A stretch of 64,000 nt of DNA from Klebsiella terrigena (GTDB taxonomy: Bacteria > Pseudomonadota > Gammaproteobacteria > Enterobacterales > Enterobacteriaceae): NCBI RefSeq assembly GCF_006539725.1, contig NZ_BJNO01000013.1:1-64000 (forward strand). Direction: 5' to 3'. This document shows, one piece after another, positions 26,704 to 36,866 of this stretch (the stretch's first letter is position 1; every line of letters starts with the position of its first letter). The position numbers were made by a program, and so were the translations under genes. The notes beneath the pieces were generated by a model. That model did not search any database, was not told the DNA's origin, and saw nothing but the letters and a program-made list of their open reading frames with translations.

Positions 26704-28026
26704 TCACTTATCAAAAAGATAGTGATTCACCAGATTTTCCAGCTGCTCCTGGTGTCCACTCTGGTGCTGCGGTGCCAGATTATGCTGCGCGGCATGCTGA
26801 GCAATTTCCGTCAGCGTCATCTGCCCCTTGAGGATTTGCTGGCCCAGATCGCCGTTCCAGCCGGCATAGCGTTTTGCTACGCGCTTATCCAGCTCACCAT
26901 CTTCAATCATCCGCGCTGCCACCTTCAGCGACAGGGCCATCGTATCCATCGCCCCAATATGACCATAGAACAGATCGTACTTATCGGTGCTTTGACGACG
27001 TACTTTGGCATCGAAATTCATCCCGCCGGTCGTGAAACCGCCGGCCTTGAGAATTTCATACATCACCAGGGCGTTTTCTTCCACGCTATTCGGGAACTGA
27101 TCGGTATCCCAGCCCAGCTGCGGGTCGCCGCGGTTGGCATCGACGGAGCCAAACAGGCCCAGCGCGATGGCGGTGGCAATCTCGTGGTGGAAGCTGTGAC
27201 CTGCCAGCGTCGCGTGGTTCGCTTCGATATTCAGCTTAATCTCTTTTTCCAGGCCGAACTGCTTGAGGAAGCCATAGACGGTGGAGGCGTCGTAGTCGTA
27301 CTGATGCTTGGTCGGCTCCTGCGGCTTCGGCTCAATCAGCAGCGTCCCCTGGAAGCCAATTTTATGTTTGTGCTCAACCACCAGCTGCATAAACCGGCCA
27401 ATCTGCTCACGCTCCTGGCGCAGGTCGGTATTGAGCAGCGTCTCATACCCTTCGCGGCCGCCCCACAGGACGTAGTTTTCCCCGCCCAGCTTGTGGGTGG
27501 CATCCATGGCGGTCACGACCTGCGTCGCCGCCCAGCTGAACACTTCCGGATCCGGGTTAGTTGCCGCACCTGCGCCGTAGCGCGGGTTAGTAAAGCAGTT
27601 CGCGGTGCCCCACAGCAGCTTCACGCCGCTGTGCTCCTGTTTTGCCGCCAGCACATCGACCATCTGTGCGAAATTGTTGAGATACTCCTTCAGCGACGCG
27701 CCTTCCGGGGAGACGTCAACGTCGTGGAAGCAGTAGTACGGGACGTTCAGCTTGTGGAAAAACTCAAAGGCGACATCGGCTTTACGTTTTGCCATTTCCA
27801 GGGCGTCGCCCGGCTGCTGCCACGGACGGTTGAAGGAACCGACGCCAAACATATCGGCCCCGTTCCAGCAGAACGTATGCCAGTAGCAGGCCGCAAACCG
27901 CAGGTGTTCTTCCATGCGTTTACCCAGCACCAGCTCATCCGGATTGTAGTGACGGAAAGCCAGCGGGTTAGTGGATTTAGTGCCTTCATAACGAACGCGA
28001 TCGAGTTGATCGAAATAGGTCTGCAT
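26704..28026 (-). CDS. xylA: D-xylose isomerase
   Basis: Metal-dependent TIM-barrel enzyme (440 aa, the E. coli length) that converts D-xylose to D-xylulose. Catalytic and metal-binding stretches are present: [45 protein letters not shown] and the magnesium-site Asp-rich loop near VDANRGD. The start at 28026 gives the E. coli N-terminus [15 protein letters not shown]; the longer frame lacks support. First gene of xylAB, divergent from xylF. Confidence 0.98.
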   Translation of the reverse strand: MQTYFDQLDRVRYEGTKSTNPLAFRHYNPDELVLGKRMEEHLRFAACYWHTFCWNGADMFGVGSFNRPWQQPGDALEMAKRKADVAFEFFHKLNVPYYCFHDVDVSPEGASLKEYLNNFAQMVDVLAAKQEHSGVKLLWGTANCFTNPRYGAGAATNPDPEVFSWAATQVVTAMDATHKLGGENYVLWGGREGYETLLNTDLRQEREQIGRFMQLVVEHKHKIGFQGTLLIEPKPQEPTKHQYDYDASTVYGFLKQFGLEKEIKLNIEANHATLAGHSFHHEIATAIALGLFGSVDANRGDPQLGWDTDQFPNSVEENALVMYEILKAGGFTTGGMNFDAKVRRQSTDKYDLFYGHIGAMDTMALSLKVAARMIEDGELDKRVAKRYAGWNGDLGQQILKGQMTLTEIAQHAAQHNLAPQHQSGHQEQLENLVNHYLFDK

Positions 28027-28398
28027 AATGAACTCCATATTCAGGGATGCGGCGGGTAATAATTCATAAGCCAATATAGAATTGCTGTTTTACTTTCCTC
28101 AATTACGTTATTTCACACCGCCGTTAAGAGAATCCGCAAACGTGCGCCAGATCGCAAAAATAACCGGCTTATTCGCTATTTATGGCCTATCCCAATGAAA
28201 GATCGGCACAATCCCTGAGGCCTTAAAGATTAAAATAAGATCGCGGTCATAAATCAGCAAATAAACTAAATTTCATAACGCCAAAATAAGCACAGGTAAT
28301 TGCCAGCACCCATTTCCCCGTTAAGAATCTTCAGCGTATCAGGCCGTCTGCTTTTACCGCTCGTTTTATCCTGCACTTTACAAAAAGGTATTATTATT
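28027..28398. promoter_or_regulatory. xylA-xylF divergent control region
   Basis: This 372-bp AT-rich stretch lies between the divergent xylAB and xylFGH operons. In E. coli the equivalent region carries XylR and CRP sites that switch both on with xylose. I could not place a convincing CRP consensus or XylR site by eye, so only the location supports the call. No gene is visible in it. Confidence 0.6.
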
Positions 28399-29391
28399 AT
28401 GAAGATAAAGAACCTTTGCCTCACGCTCTGCGCTTCACTCATTCTGACCAGCATGGCGGGTATTGCTAAAGAAGTTAAAATTGGTATGGCCATTGACGAT
28501 CTTCGACTGGAGCGCTGGCAGAAAGATCGCGATATTTTTGTCAACAAGGCTGAATCATTAGGCGCAAAAGTATTTGTACAGTCTGCCAACGGCAATGAAG
28601 AAACGCAAATGTCGCAAATTGAAAATATGATAAATCGCGGCGTTGATGTTCTTGTCATTATTCCTTACAACGGTCAGGTGTTAAGTAACGTTATTAAAGA
28701 AGCGAAGCAGGAGGGAATCAAAGTTCTCGCCTATGACCGTATGATTAATAACGCAGATATTGATTTCTATATTTCATTCGATAACGAAAAAGTCGGCGAA
28801 ATGCAGGCCAAAAGCCTGGTCGATAAAGTCCCCCAGGGAAACTATTTCCTGATGGGCGGCTCGCCTGTAGATAATAACGCCAAGCTCTTCCGCGCCGGGC
28901 AAATGAAGGTGCTCAAGCCCTATATCGATCAGGACAAAATTAAAATTGTCGGCGATCAGTGGGTCGACGGCTGGCTGCCGGAAAACGCGTTAAAAATAAT
29001 GGAGAACGCGCTGACCGCCAACAATAACAAAATTGATGCGGTCGTGGCCTCAAACGATGCCACCGCCGGCGGGGCAATCCAGGCGTTAAGCGCCCAGGGG
29101 CTGGCGGGGAAAGTGGCGATCTCGGGTCAGGACGCCGACCTCGCCGGAGTGAAGCGCATTATCTCTGGTACCCAGACGATGACGGTTTATAAGCCCATCG
29201 TGACGCTTGCCACCACCGCGGCAGAAATTGCCGTTGAGCTCGGTAACGATAAGGTGCCGCACGCTGACACTACCTTAAACAACGGCCTGAAAGACGTCCC
29301 GTCGCGTCTGCTGACGCCAATTGAAGTGAATAAAGACAATATTGAACAAACGGTGATTAAAGACGGTTTCCACAAAAAGAGCGAACTGTAA
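28399..29391 (+). CDS. xylF: D-xylose-binding periplasmic protein
   Basis: Solute-binding protein (330 aa) of the high-affinity xylose ABC importer. The signal peptide MKIKNLCLTLCASLILTSMAGIA ends before KEVKIG. The mature chain has the ribose/galactose-binding-protein fold (MNRGVDVLVIIP-like strand, VVASNDATAGGAIQAL, SGQDADLAGV). The 5' half uses more A/T-ending codons than its neighbours, which is common for highly expressed binding proteins. AAAAGGT precedes the ATG at 28399. Confidence 0.97.
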   Translation: MKIKNLCLTLCASLILTSMAGIAKEVKIGMAIDDLRLERWQKDRDIFVNKAESLGAKVFVQSANGNEETQMSQIENMINRGVDVLVIIPYNGQVLSNVIKEAKQEGIKVLAYDRMINNADIDFYISFDNEKVGEMQAKSLVDKVPQGNYFLMGGSPVDNNAKLFRAGQMKVLKPYIDQDKIKIVGDQWVDGWLPENALKIMENALTANNNKIDAVVASNDATAGGAIQALSAQGLAGKVAISGQDADLAGVKRIISGTQTMTVYKPIVTLATTAAEIAVELGNDKVPHADTTLNNGLKDVPSRLLTPIEVNKDNIEQTVIKDGFHKKSEL

Positions 29392-29456
29392 CCCCCGACG
29401 CCCCTTAACCGGGGCGTTATTCTCGTCCAGCCGGATATCGCTTATGCGGAGCATCT

Positions 29457-30998
29457 ATGTCCTGGTTACTTGAAATGAAGAACATTACCAAATCTTTCGG
29501 CGCGGTGAAGGCCGTTGATAATGTCAGCCTGCGGCTTAACGCCGGGGAAGTTGTCTCATTGTGTGGCGAAAATGGTTCCGGAAAATCCACCCTGATGAAG
29601 GTGCTGTGCGGCATTTATCCGCACGGCAGCTATGAGGGCGAGATTATTTTCTCTGGCGAAACCCTGCAGGCTGCCCATATTCGCGACACCGAGCGTAAGG
29701 GCATTGCCATCATTCACCAGGAGCTCGCGCTGGTAAAACATCTCACGGTGCTGGAGAATATTTTCCTCGGCGCTGAAATTTCCCGTCACGGCCTGCTGGA
29801 TTATGAAACCATGACCCTACGCTGCCAGAAGCTGCTGGCTCAGGTCAATTTGGCGATATCACCCGATACGCGCGTCGGGGATTTAGGTCTTGGCCAGCAG
29901 CAGCTGGTTGAAATTGCCAAAGCGCTCAACAAGCAGGTGCGCTTATTGATTCTCGATGAGCCCACCGCTTCATTAACCGAACAGGAAACGGCAATCCTGC
30001 TGAACATTATTCGCGATCTGCAAAATCACGGCATCGCCTGTATTTATATCTCCCACAAGCTCAACGAAGTCAAAGCGATCTCCGACACCATCTGCGTGAT
30101 TCGCGACGGCCAGCATATTGGTACCCGCGACGCCAGCGGCATGAACGAAGATGATGTTATTACCATGATGGTCGGCCGCGAGCTGACCGCCCTTTACCCC
30201 AGCGAGCCGCATACCCGCGGCGACGAGATTTTGCGCGTTGAGAATTTAACCGCCTGGCATCCGGTCAATCGCCATATTAAACGAGTAAACGATATCTCCT
30301 TTTCGCTGCATCGCGGTGAAATCCTCGGCATTGCCGGACTGGTCGGCGCCGGGCGTACCGAGGCCGTCCAGTGCCTGTTTGGCGTCTGGCCGGGCCGCTG
30401 GGAGGGAAAAATCTATATCGACGGCCAGCCGGTGGCGATTCATCACTGCCAGCAGGCGATTGCTCAGGGTATCGCTATGGTGCCGGAGGATCGTAAAAAA
30501 GACGGCATCGTGCCGGTGATGGCGGTCGGCAAGAACATCACCCTGGCCGCGCTGGACCAGTTTAGCGGCCCGCTAAGCAGCCTCGATGACGCCGGGGAGC
30601 AGCTGTGCATTCAGCAGTCTATCCAGCGCCTCAAAATCAAAACCTCATCGCCGGATCTGGCCATCGGCCGGCTCAGCGGCGGCAATCAGCAGAAGGCGAT
30701 CCTCGCCCGCTGCCTGCTGCTGAACCCGCGCATTTTAATTCTTGATGAGCCAACTCGCGGCATTGATATCGGCGCGAAATACGAAATCTACAAGCTGATT
30801 AATCAGCTGGTGCAGCAGGGGATCGCCGTTATCGTTATCTCGTCGGAGCTTCCGGAGGTGCTCGGGCTCAGCGATCGGGTGCTGGTCATGCACGAAGGCA
30901 AACTGAAAGCCAACTTAATCAACCAGGGTCTAACCCAGGAAAAGGTAATGGAAGCCGCATTGAGGAGCGAACACCATGTCGAAAAACACGCCGTCTGA
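29457..30998 (+). CDS. xylG: D-xylose ABC transporter ATP-binding protein
   Basis: Cytoplasmic ATPase (513 aa) with two ABC domains, as in RbsA and MglA. The N-terminal Walker A is GENGSGKST with signature LGLGQQQ; the C-terminal half has the degenerate P-loop GLVGAGRTE and signature LSGGNQQKA with Walker [13 protein letters not shown]. It powers the XylH channel. The end overlaps xylH by 23 nt. Confidence 0.97.
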   Translation: MSWLLEMKNITKSFGAVKAVDNVSLRLNAGEVVSLCGENGSGKSTLMKVLCGIYPHGSYEGEIIFSGETLQAAHIRDTERKGIAIIHQELALVKHLTVLENIFLGAEISRHGLLDYETMTLRCQKLLAQVNLAISPDTRVGDLGLGQQQLVEIAKALNKQVRLLILDEPTASLTEQETAILLNIIRDLQNHGIACIYISHKLNEVKAISDTICVIRDGQHIGTRDASGMNEDDVITMMVGRELTALYPSEPHTRGDEILRVENLTAWHPVNRHIKRVNDISFSLHRGEILGIAGLVGAGRTEAVQCLFGVWPGRWEGKIYIDGQPVAIHHCQQAIAQGIAMVPEDRKKDGIVPVMAVGKNITLAALDQFSGPLSSLDDAGEQLCIQQSIQRLKIKTSSPDLAIGRLSGGNQQKAILARCLLLNPRILILDEPTRGIDIGAKYEIYKLINQLVQQGIAVIVISSELPEVLGLSDRVLVMHEGKLKANLINQGLTQEKVMEAALRSEHHVEKHAV

Positions 30999-32157
30999 GA
31001 TAAAACTGGCCCCATCAGCCTCCGCCGCCCTGCCCGGATTAAAGAGCCTGAACCTTCAGGTTTTCGTCATGATCGCCGCCATCGTGGTCATCATGCTGTT
31101 CTTTACCTGGGTTACCGACGGCGCCTACCTGAGCGCGCGCAATATTTCTAACCTGCTGCGGCAGACGGCCATTACCGGGATCCTCGCGGTGGGAATGGTC
31201 TTCGTGATTATTTCCGCCGAGATTGACCTCTCCGTCGGCTCAATGATGGGGCTTCTCGGCGGCGCGGCGGCCATCTTCGACGTCTGGCTCGGCTGGCCGC
31301 TGCCGCTCACTATTGTGGTGACGCTGGCGATGGGGCTGCTGCTGGGCGCCTGGAACGGGTGGTGGGTCGCCTATCGCAAGGTGCCCTCGTTTATCGTCAC
31401 TCTTGCCGGCATGCTGGCATTCCGCGGGATTCTGATCGGCATCACCAACGGCACCACGGTCTCCCCGACCAGCCCGGCGATGTCGCAAATCGGCCAAAGC
31501 TACCTGCCGGACGGCATTGGCTTCGGTATCGGCGTTGTCGGCATGGCCGCCTTTATTATCTGGCAGTGGCGCGGCCGCCTGCGCCGCCAGGCGCTGGGGT
31601 TAACCACCTCCACCTCAACCGCTGCCGTCGGCCGCCAGACTCTTACCGCCGTTTTTGTCCTCGGCGCAATCTGGCTGCTGAACGACTATCGCGGCGTCCC
31701 TACGCCGGTGCTGATCCTCGCCGCGCTGCTGCTGGCCGGTATGTTTTTGGCCACCCGCACCGCCTTTGGTCGGCGGATTTACGCCATCGGCGGCAACATT
31801 GAGGCCGCCCGCCTGTCGGGCATCAGCGTAGAGCGGACCAAGCTGGCGGTATTCGCCATTAACGGCCTGATGGTGGCGATTGCCGGGCTGATCCTCAGCT
31901 CGCGTCTGGGGGCCGGCTCTCCGTCCGCGGGCAACATTGCCGAACTCGACGCCATCGCCGCCTGCGTTATCGGCGGCACCAGCCTTGCCGGCGGCGTAGG
32001 CAGCGTGGCCGGGGCGGTGATGGGAGCCTTTATCATGTCCGCGCTGGATAACGGCATGAGCATGATGGACGTCGCCACCTTCTGGCAATACATCGTTAAA
32101 GGCGCCATTTTGCTGCTGGCGGTGTGGATGGATTCCGCCACCAAGCGGCGCGCCTGA
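30976..32157 (+). CDS. xylH: D-xylose ABC transporter permease
   Basis: Inner-membrane permease (393 aa) forming the xylose channel. Around ten hydrophobic helices are visible, and the family stretch [16 protein letters not shown] lies after the third. The sequence follows E. coli XylH from start to finish, including the C-terminal [16 protein letters not shown]. Its start lies inside xylG, indicating coupled translation. Confidence 0.97.
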   Translation: MSKNTPSEIKLAPSASAALPGLKSLNLQVFVMIAAIVVIMLFFTWVTDGAYLSARNISNLLRQTAITGILAVGMVFVIISAEIDLSVGSMMGLLGGAAAIFDVWLGWPLPLTIVVTLAMGLLLGAWNGWWVAYRKVPSFIVTLAGMLAFRGILIGITNGTTVSPTSPAMSQIGQSYLPDGIGFGIGVVGMAAFIIWQWRGRLRRQALGLTTSTSTAAVGRQTLTAVFVLGAIWLLNDYRGVPTPVLILAALLLAGMFLATRTAFGRRIYAIGGNIEAARLSGISVERTKLAVFAINGLMVAIAGLILSSRLGAGSPSAGNIAELDAIAACVIGGTSLAGGVGSVAGAVMGAFIMSALDNGMSMMDVATFWQYIVKGAILLLAVWMDSATKRRA

Positions 32158-32172
32158 GGCGCTGGACAGCAG

Positions 32173-32237
32173 AATGCCCGAATTATTTGCGCTACCGCCA
32201 GATTTACGCATAAGTAGCTTGTAATAGTTCGGGCATT
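32173..32237. promoter_or_regulatory. Nested inverted repeats between xylH and xylR
   Basis: A perfect 10-bp inverted repeat (AATGCCCGAA at 32173-32182, TTCGGGCATT at 32228-32237) encloses a second one (GCTAC at 32191-32195, GTAGC at 32214-32218). It fills most of the 124-bp gap before xylR and could end most xylFGH transcripts or modulate xylR expression. Confidence 0.6.
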
Positions 32238-32281
32238 GGCCGGTATTGTATGGCCAGCAAGAGAGACCAGGGAACGAGATT

Positions 32282-33460
32282 ATGTTTGAAAAGCGTCACC
32301 GTATTACGCTGTTATTCAACGCCAACAAGGCCTACGATCGGCAGGTTGTGGAAGGCGTTGGCGAATATTTACAGGCGTCGCAGCTGGAGTGGGACATTTT
32401 TATCGAAGAGGACTTCCGCGCCAGGATAGAGAACATCAGAGAGTGGCTGGGAGACGGGGTGATCGCCGATTATGACGATCCCGAAATTGAAAAGCTGCTG
32501 GCCGGCGTCGAGGTACCAATCGTCGGCGTGGGCGGCTCCTACTATCGCCCTGAGGACTACCCGCCGGTTCACTATATCGCTACCGACAACGCCGCCCTGG
32601 TTGAGAGCGCCTTCCTGCATCTGAAAGAGAAAGGGGTTCATCGTTTCGCCTTTTACGGGCTGCCGACCTCCAGCGGCAAGCGCTGGGCCGTCGAGCGCGA
32701 GCACGCATTTTGCCAGCTGGTGGCAAAAGAGAAGTATCGCGGCGTGGTTTATCAGGGGCTGGAGACGGCGCCGGAAAACTGGCAGCACGCGCAGAACCGC
32801 CTGGCGGACTGGCTGCAAACGCTGCCGCCGCAAACGGGGATTATCGCCGTTACCGACGCCCGCGCGCGCCACGTTTTGCAGGCCTGCGAGCTGCTGCATA
32901 TTCCGGTACCGGAAAAGCTGTGCGTCATCGGCATCGATAACGAAGAGCTGACCCGCTACCTGTCGCGCGTGGCGCTATCGTCAGTGGCCCAGGGAACCCG
33001 CCAGATGGGCTATCAGGCGGCAAAGCTGCTGCACCGCCTGCTGGATAAAGAAGCGCTGCCGCTGCAGCGCAGGCTGGTTCCCCCCATGCGGGTCATTGAG
33101 CGACGCTCGACGGACTACCGCTCCCTCTCCGACCCTTCGGTTATCCAGGCCATGCACTACATCCGCAATCATGCCTGCAAGGGCATCAAGGTTGAGCAGG
33201 TGCTGGACGCCGTCGGGATCTCGCGATCGAACCTTGAGAAGCGCTTTAAAGAGGAGGTGGGCGAAACCATTCATACGGTCATTCACAGCGAGAAGCTGGA
33301 GAAGGCGCGTAGCCTGCTGGTTTCGACGACGCTGTCGATTAATGAAATCTCGCAGATGTGCGGCTACCCGTCGCTGCAGTATTTCTATTCCGTGTTTAAG
33401 AAAGAGTACGACGTCACGCCGAAGGAGTACCGCGACCGGCACAGCGAAGTGATGATGTAG
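32282..33460 (+). CDS. xylR: Xylose operon activator XylR (AraC family)
   Basis: Transcription activator of 392 aa, same length as E. coli. Residues about 10-275 form a LacI/PBP-type xylose-binding domain (GVGGSYYRPEDYPPVHYIATDN, VIGIDNEELTRYLSRVALSS). The C-terminal 100 residues are an AraC-type double HTH (VEQVLDAVGISRSNLEKRFKEE and INEISQMCGYPSLQYFYSVFKKEY). It should activate xylAB and xylFGH in the presence of xylose. Start at 32282 follows GAACGAGAT. Confidence 0.97.
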   Translation: MFEKRHRITLLFNANKAYDRQVVEGVGEYLQASQLEWDIFIEEDFRARIENIREWLGDGVIADYDDPEIEKLLAGVEVPIVGVGGSYYRPEDYPPVHYIATDNAALVESAFLHLKEKGVHRFAFYGLPTSSGKRWAVEREHAFCQLVAKEKYRGVVYQGLETAPENWQHAQNRLADWLQTLPPQTGIIAVTDARARHVLQACELLHIPVPEKLCVIGIDNEELTRYLSRVALSSVAQGTRQMGYQAAKLLHRLLDKEALPLQRRLVPPMRVIERRSTDYRSLSDPSVIQAMHYIRNHACKGIKVEQVLDAVGISRSNLEKRFKEEVGETIHTVIHSEKLEKARSLLVSTTLSINEISQMCGYPSLQYFYSVFKKEYDVTPKEYRDRHSEVMM

Positions 33461-33473
33461 CGGGAAAAGAGCG

Positions 33474-33508
33474 AAAAAAATGCCCGGGCAAGCGCACCGG
33501 GCATTTTT
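33474..33508. terminator. Bidirectional terminator between xylR and bax
   Basis: TGCCCGG (33481-33487) pairs with CCGGGCA (33497-33503). An A-run on the left and TTTTT on the right allow termination in both directions for the convergent genes. Confidence 0.9.
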
Positions 33509-33524
33509 CATTATAGGGTTTGCA

Positions 33525-34343
33525 TTACATATGTGCGGCAATCAGACGCTGGTTATCCTGATACATCGCGAAGAGATAGTTGTTATAGCTCGACCCTTTG
33601 GTCGAATAACCCTTCAGCTTATGAATCATCGTGCTGGCGGTCACTTCCTGGTCCGTTTTACGCAGCTGCGCGCGGGAGGTGCGGAAGGATTTGTACGCCG
33701 GATGCGTGTTCAGGTTGGTCACGTAGGCCTGCACCGACTGCTCTACAGAATCAAACTGAGAATAGCCTTTCATCGCACCGCTGCAGTTGCCGCCACCGCA
33801 CTTCATACCAAACAGATTGTTGTTTACGCGCGCCAGCTTAGACGTACCCCAGCCGCTTTCGGCCGCCGCCATGGTGGCAACCATGCTGTTAGGAATAATG
33901 TCGACGCGATCCATCAGCGTATTCCAGGGAATACGGCGCGTGTTGCCAGACCATTTCACCTTATAGCGAGAGGTTATATCTTTCAGACGCGTGCGCTCGC
34001 TCGGCGACCAGCGGGAATCATACTGCTTGGTAACAAGCCAGTTACGATCGGCGGTAATCACCTGATTCTGTTTGGTAATATAAGGCATCACTGTCCGGAG
34101 AAACGCTTTTTTCCTTGGTGTTCCGGAAGGGTATTTTCGCAAATCAGGAAGTGAACTGCTCTTTACACTATTGCGAGAATACTCTTGTTTACTGCTGACC
34201 TTAACACTACTGCTTTTCTTTACTATCGGGGCTTTATGACTCGTTGTTGCCGTGTGGGTTGTTGCCAACACACTACCTGAAAATATGCAGGTAAGTAACA
34301 TGAGTATCGCAGCCCCATATCGTCGAATGGGAATCGATATCAT
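33525..34343 (-). CDS. bax: Bax, glucosaminidase-domain exported protein
   Basis: Exported protein of 272 aa. A signal peptide (MISIPIRRYGAAILMLLTCIFSGSVLA) is followed by a basic, serine-rich region and a C-terminal N-acetylglucosaminidase-like domain (NSMVATMAAAESGWGTSKLARVNNNLFGMKC) related to FlgJ and LytG. The catalytic Glu is probably the one in AAAESGWGTS. The start at 34343 is chosen for the signal peptide; the longer frame is implausible. Biological role unclear; peptidoglycan is the likely target. Confidence 0.93.
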   Translation of the reverse strand: MISIPIRRYGAAILMLLTCIFSGSVLATTHTATTSHKAPIVKKSSSVKVSSKQEYSRNSVKSSSLPDLRKYPSGTPRKKAFLRTVMPYITKQNQVITADRNWLVTKQYDSRWSPSERTRLKDITSRYKVKWSGNTRRIPWNTLMDRVDIIPNSMVATMAAAESGWGTSKLARVNNNLFGMKCGGGNCSGAMKGYSQFDSVEQSVQAYVTNLNTHPAYKSFRTSRAQLRKTDQEVTASTMIHKLKGYSTKGSSYNNYLFAMYQDNQRLIAAHM

Positions 34344-34570
34344 TAGATCTCCTGGTCGGATATATGCATTCCAACACCTTGTTTTATGCGAAAAAACGTT
34401 AATTGAATCGCGAATAGTATCAAAAATACCCAGTGAGAGCACTAACAGAAATAGTCCAATTCCTAAAAGCTGTCACCTGAAATCGGTTTCCGTACGCTGA
34501 AAAGGTCGCGAAAATGCTAGCGCCGTCGCATTTTTTGGCTATTTTTTGAACTGAATCACTCACCCCTTTT

Positions 34571-34611
34571 CATCCTCCCCGTAAAAGCACGAGTGGGATG
34601 AGTTCATCCCG
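34571..34611. promoter_or_regulatory. Putative MalT boxes upstream of malS
   Basis: Three stretches contain the MalT core GGA(G/T)GA: GGGGAGGATG on the minus strand (34571-34580), TGGGATGAGT on the plus strand (34594-34603) and CGGGATGAAC on the minus strand (about 34602-34611). The consensus is GGGGA(T/G)GAGG. They sit 50-90 bp before malS, a MalT-dependent gene in E. coli. The remainder of 34344-34658 shows nothing else. Confidence 0.68.
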
Positions 34612-34658
34612 CGGTCGGACGGGCAAACTGAACAAAAAACCGCTTACAGGACTTCGGC

Positions 34659-36692
34659 ATGAAACTCGCTGCTCTCGCGTCGCTACTGTTGCCTGGGATG
34701 GCCTTCGCCGCCTGGACCACCCCTGACTTTCCCACCTTTACCGAAGAAGGCACCGGCAGATTTATTAGCCAAAACGAGGTGGCGAAGGGTACACGTCCGC
34801 TGCAAATAAATTTTGACCAACAGTGCTGGCAGCCGGTCGGAACCATAAAACTCAACCAAATGCTCTCCATGGAGCCCTGCCGCGGCGCGCCCGCGCAGTG
34901 GCGAGTTTTCCGCGAAGGCCTGTACACCCTCGATGTCGATACCCGCTCCGGCACGCCGACGCTGATGATCTCCCTCAAAGAGACCGAAACGGCGTCAGCG
35001 GCGGCGCCCCAGCTGCGCCAGTGCCCGAAATGGCAGGGCCAGCCGCTGACGATTGCCGTCGGCCAGACCTTTGCAGAAGGCAGCAAGGTGCGTGATTTTT
35101 ACAGCGGCAACATCGCGACGGTGAGCGGCGGGAAGGTTACCCTCCAGCCGGCCCCCAACAGCAACGGCCTGCTGCTGCTCGAACGGGCGGAAACCGACGC
35201 CACCGCGCCGTTTAGCTGGCATAACGCCACGGTCTATTTCGTGCTCACCGACCGCTTCGTTAACGGCAACCCCGCCAACGACAACAGCTACGGGCGGCAC
35301 AAAGACGGCATGCAGGAGATCGGCACCTTTCACGGCGGCGACCTGCAGGGCTTGACCAGCCGGCTCGACTATCTCCAGCAGCTGGGCGTCAACGCGCTGT
35401 GGATAAGCTCCCCGCTGGAGCAGATTCACGGCTGGGTTGGCGGCGGAACCAAGGGAGACTTCCCGCACTACGCCTATCACGGCTACTACGCCCAGGACTG
35501 GACGAAGCTGGATGCCAACATGGGTACCGAAGCCGACCTCCGTCGCCTCGTCGATGAGGCCCATAAGCGCGGGATGCGCATCCTGTTTGATGTCGTGATG
35601 AACCACACCGGCTACGCGACGCTCGCCGATATGCAGGAGTTCAAATTTGGCTCCCTGTATCTGCAGGGCGATGAGCTGAAAAAGACGTTCGGCGAACGCT
35701 GGACCGACTGGAAGCCCGGCCCGGGCCAGAGCTGGCACAGCTTTAACGATTACATCAACTTTAGCGATAAGGCCGGCTGGGAAAAATGGTGGGGGAAACA
35801 GTGGATCCGTACCGATATCGGCGACTACGACAACCCCGGCTTTGACGATCTGACCATGTCCCTGGCCTTCCTGCCGGACCTGAAAACGGAATCGACAACC
35901 CCTTCCGGCCTGCCGAACTTCTATCATCAGAAAGCGGATACCGCCGCCAAAGAGATCCCCGGCTTCACGCCGCGCGACTACCTGACCCACTGGCTCAGCC
36001 AGTGGGTGCGTGATTACGGTATTGACGGTTTCCGCGTCGATACCGCCAAGCACGTCGAGCAGGCCGCCTGGCAGCAGCTGAAAACCCAGGCGACCGCGGC
36101 GCTGGCGGAGTGGAAAAAGGCCAACCCCGATAAGGCGCTGGATAACGCGCCGTTCTGGATGACCGGCGAGGCCTGGGGCCACGGCGTCATGCAGAGCGAC
36201 TACTATCGCCACGGTTTTGACGCGATGATTAACTTCGATTATCAGGATCAGGCGGCGAAGGCCGCCGATTGCCTGGCCAATATGGACCTGACCTGGCAGC
36301 AAATGGCGGACAAGCTGCAGCAGTTTAACGTCCTGAGCTACCTCTCATCGCACGATACGCGCCTGTTCCGCGAAGGCGGCAGCTCGGCGGCCGAACTGCT
36401 GCTGCTCGCCCCTGGCGCGGTACAAATCTTCTACGGCGATGAGTCCTCGCGGCCCTTTGGCCCGACCGGCTCAGACCCGCTGCAGGGCACGCGCTCGGAT
36501 ATGAACTGGCAGGACGTCGCGGGCAAAGCCGCGCTTAGCGTGACGCACTGGCAGAAGCTCGGCCAGTTCCGCGCCCGCCACCCGGCTATCGGTATGGGCA
36601 AGCAAACCACCCTCACCCTGCCGCAGGGCTACGGTTTTGTACGCGAAAACGGCGATGATAAAGTGATGGTCGTTTGGGCAGGCCAGCGCTAG
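34659..36692 (+). CDS. malS: Periplasmic alpha-amylase MalS
   Basis: Secreted glycoside hydrolase family 13 enzyme (677 aa; E. coli 676) that cleaves maltodextrins to maltohexaose in the periplasm. The signal peptide MKLAALASLLLPGMAFA precedes the mature AWTTP. The family 13 motifs are all seen: LFDVVMNHTG, GIDGFRVDTAKHVE (nucleophile Asp), GEAWGHG (acid/base Glu) and SSHDTR. Cysteines in the N-terminal part suit disulfide formation by DsbA. Confidence 0.97.
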   Translation: MKLAALASLLLPGMAFAAWTTPDFPTFTEEGTGRFISQNEVAKGTRPLQINFDQQCWQPVGTIKLNQMLSMEPCRGAPAQWRVFREGLYTLDVDTRSGTPTLMISLKETETASAAAPQLRQCPKWQGQPLTIAVGQTFAEGSKVRDFYSGNIATVSGGKVTLQPAPNSNGLLLLERAETDATAPFSWHNATVYFVLTDRFVNGNPANDNSYGRHKDGMQEIGTFHGGDLQGLTSRLDYLQQLGVNALWISSPLEQIHGWVGGGTKGDFPHYAYHGYYAQDWTKLDANMGTEADLRRLVDEAHKRGMRILFDVVMNHTGYATLADMQEFKFGSLYLQGDELKKTFGERWTDWKPGPGQSWHSFNDYINFSDKAGWEKWWGKQWIRTDIGDYDNPGFDDLTMSLAFLPDLKTESTTPSGLPNFYHQKADTAAKEIPGFTPRDYLTHWLSQWVRDYGIDGFRVDTAKHVEQAAWQQLKTQATAALAEWKKANPDKALDNAPFWMTGEAWGHGVMQSDYYRHGFDAMINFDYQDQAAKAADCLANMDLTWQQMADKLQQFNVLSYLSSHDTRLFREGGSSAAELLLLAPGAVQIFYGDESSRPFGPTGSDPLQGTRSDMNWQDVAGKAALSVTHWQKLGQFRARHPAIGMGKQTTLTLPQGYGFVRENGDDKVMVVWAGQR

Positions 36693-36703
36693 CCCACGGA
36701 TAA

Positions 36704-36732
36704 GCGGCACCTTCGGCTATCGAGGGTGCCGC
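36704..36732 (+). terminator. Hairpin after malS
   Basis: GCGGCACC (36704-36711) pairs with GGTGCCGC (36725-36732) 11 nt after the malS stop. No T-run follows, so termination strength is uncertain. Confidence 0.6.
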
Positions 36733-36866
36733 AACAGAATAAATCGCTATAAAAAACAGACAACTCAGCACAATAACAAAACCCTCTCCATTTCCGCAGA
36801 TTTGCACCTCGCCAACGCTGGCGTTATGGTTACCCACTTTCCAGACATACCGACAGATTATTCGCG

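Noticed and set aside
26698-28059. 453-codon frame antisense to xylA
   Set aside because: Shadow of the xylA coding strand; no homology recognised and no start context.
28027-28398. CRP site in the xylA-xylF region
   Set aside because: The nearest candidate (around 28141, TGCGC..TCGCA) has a 4-nt instead of a 6-nt spacer; no acceptable match found by eye.
34995-36302. 435-codon frame antisense to malS
   Set aside because: Lies wholly inside malS, whose catalytic motifs are unmistakable.
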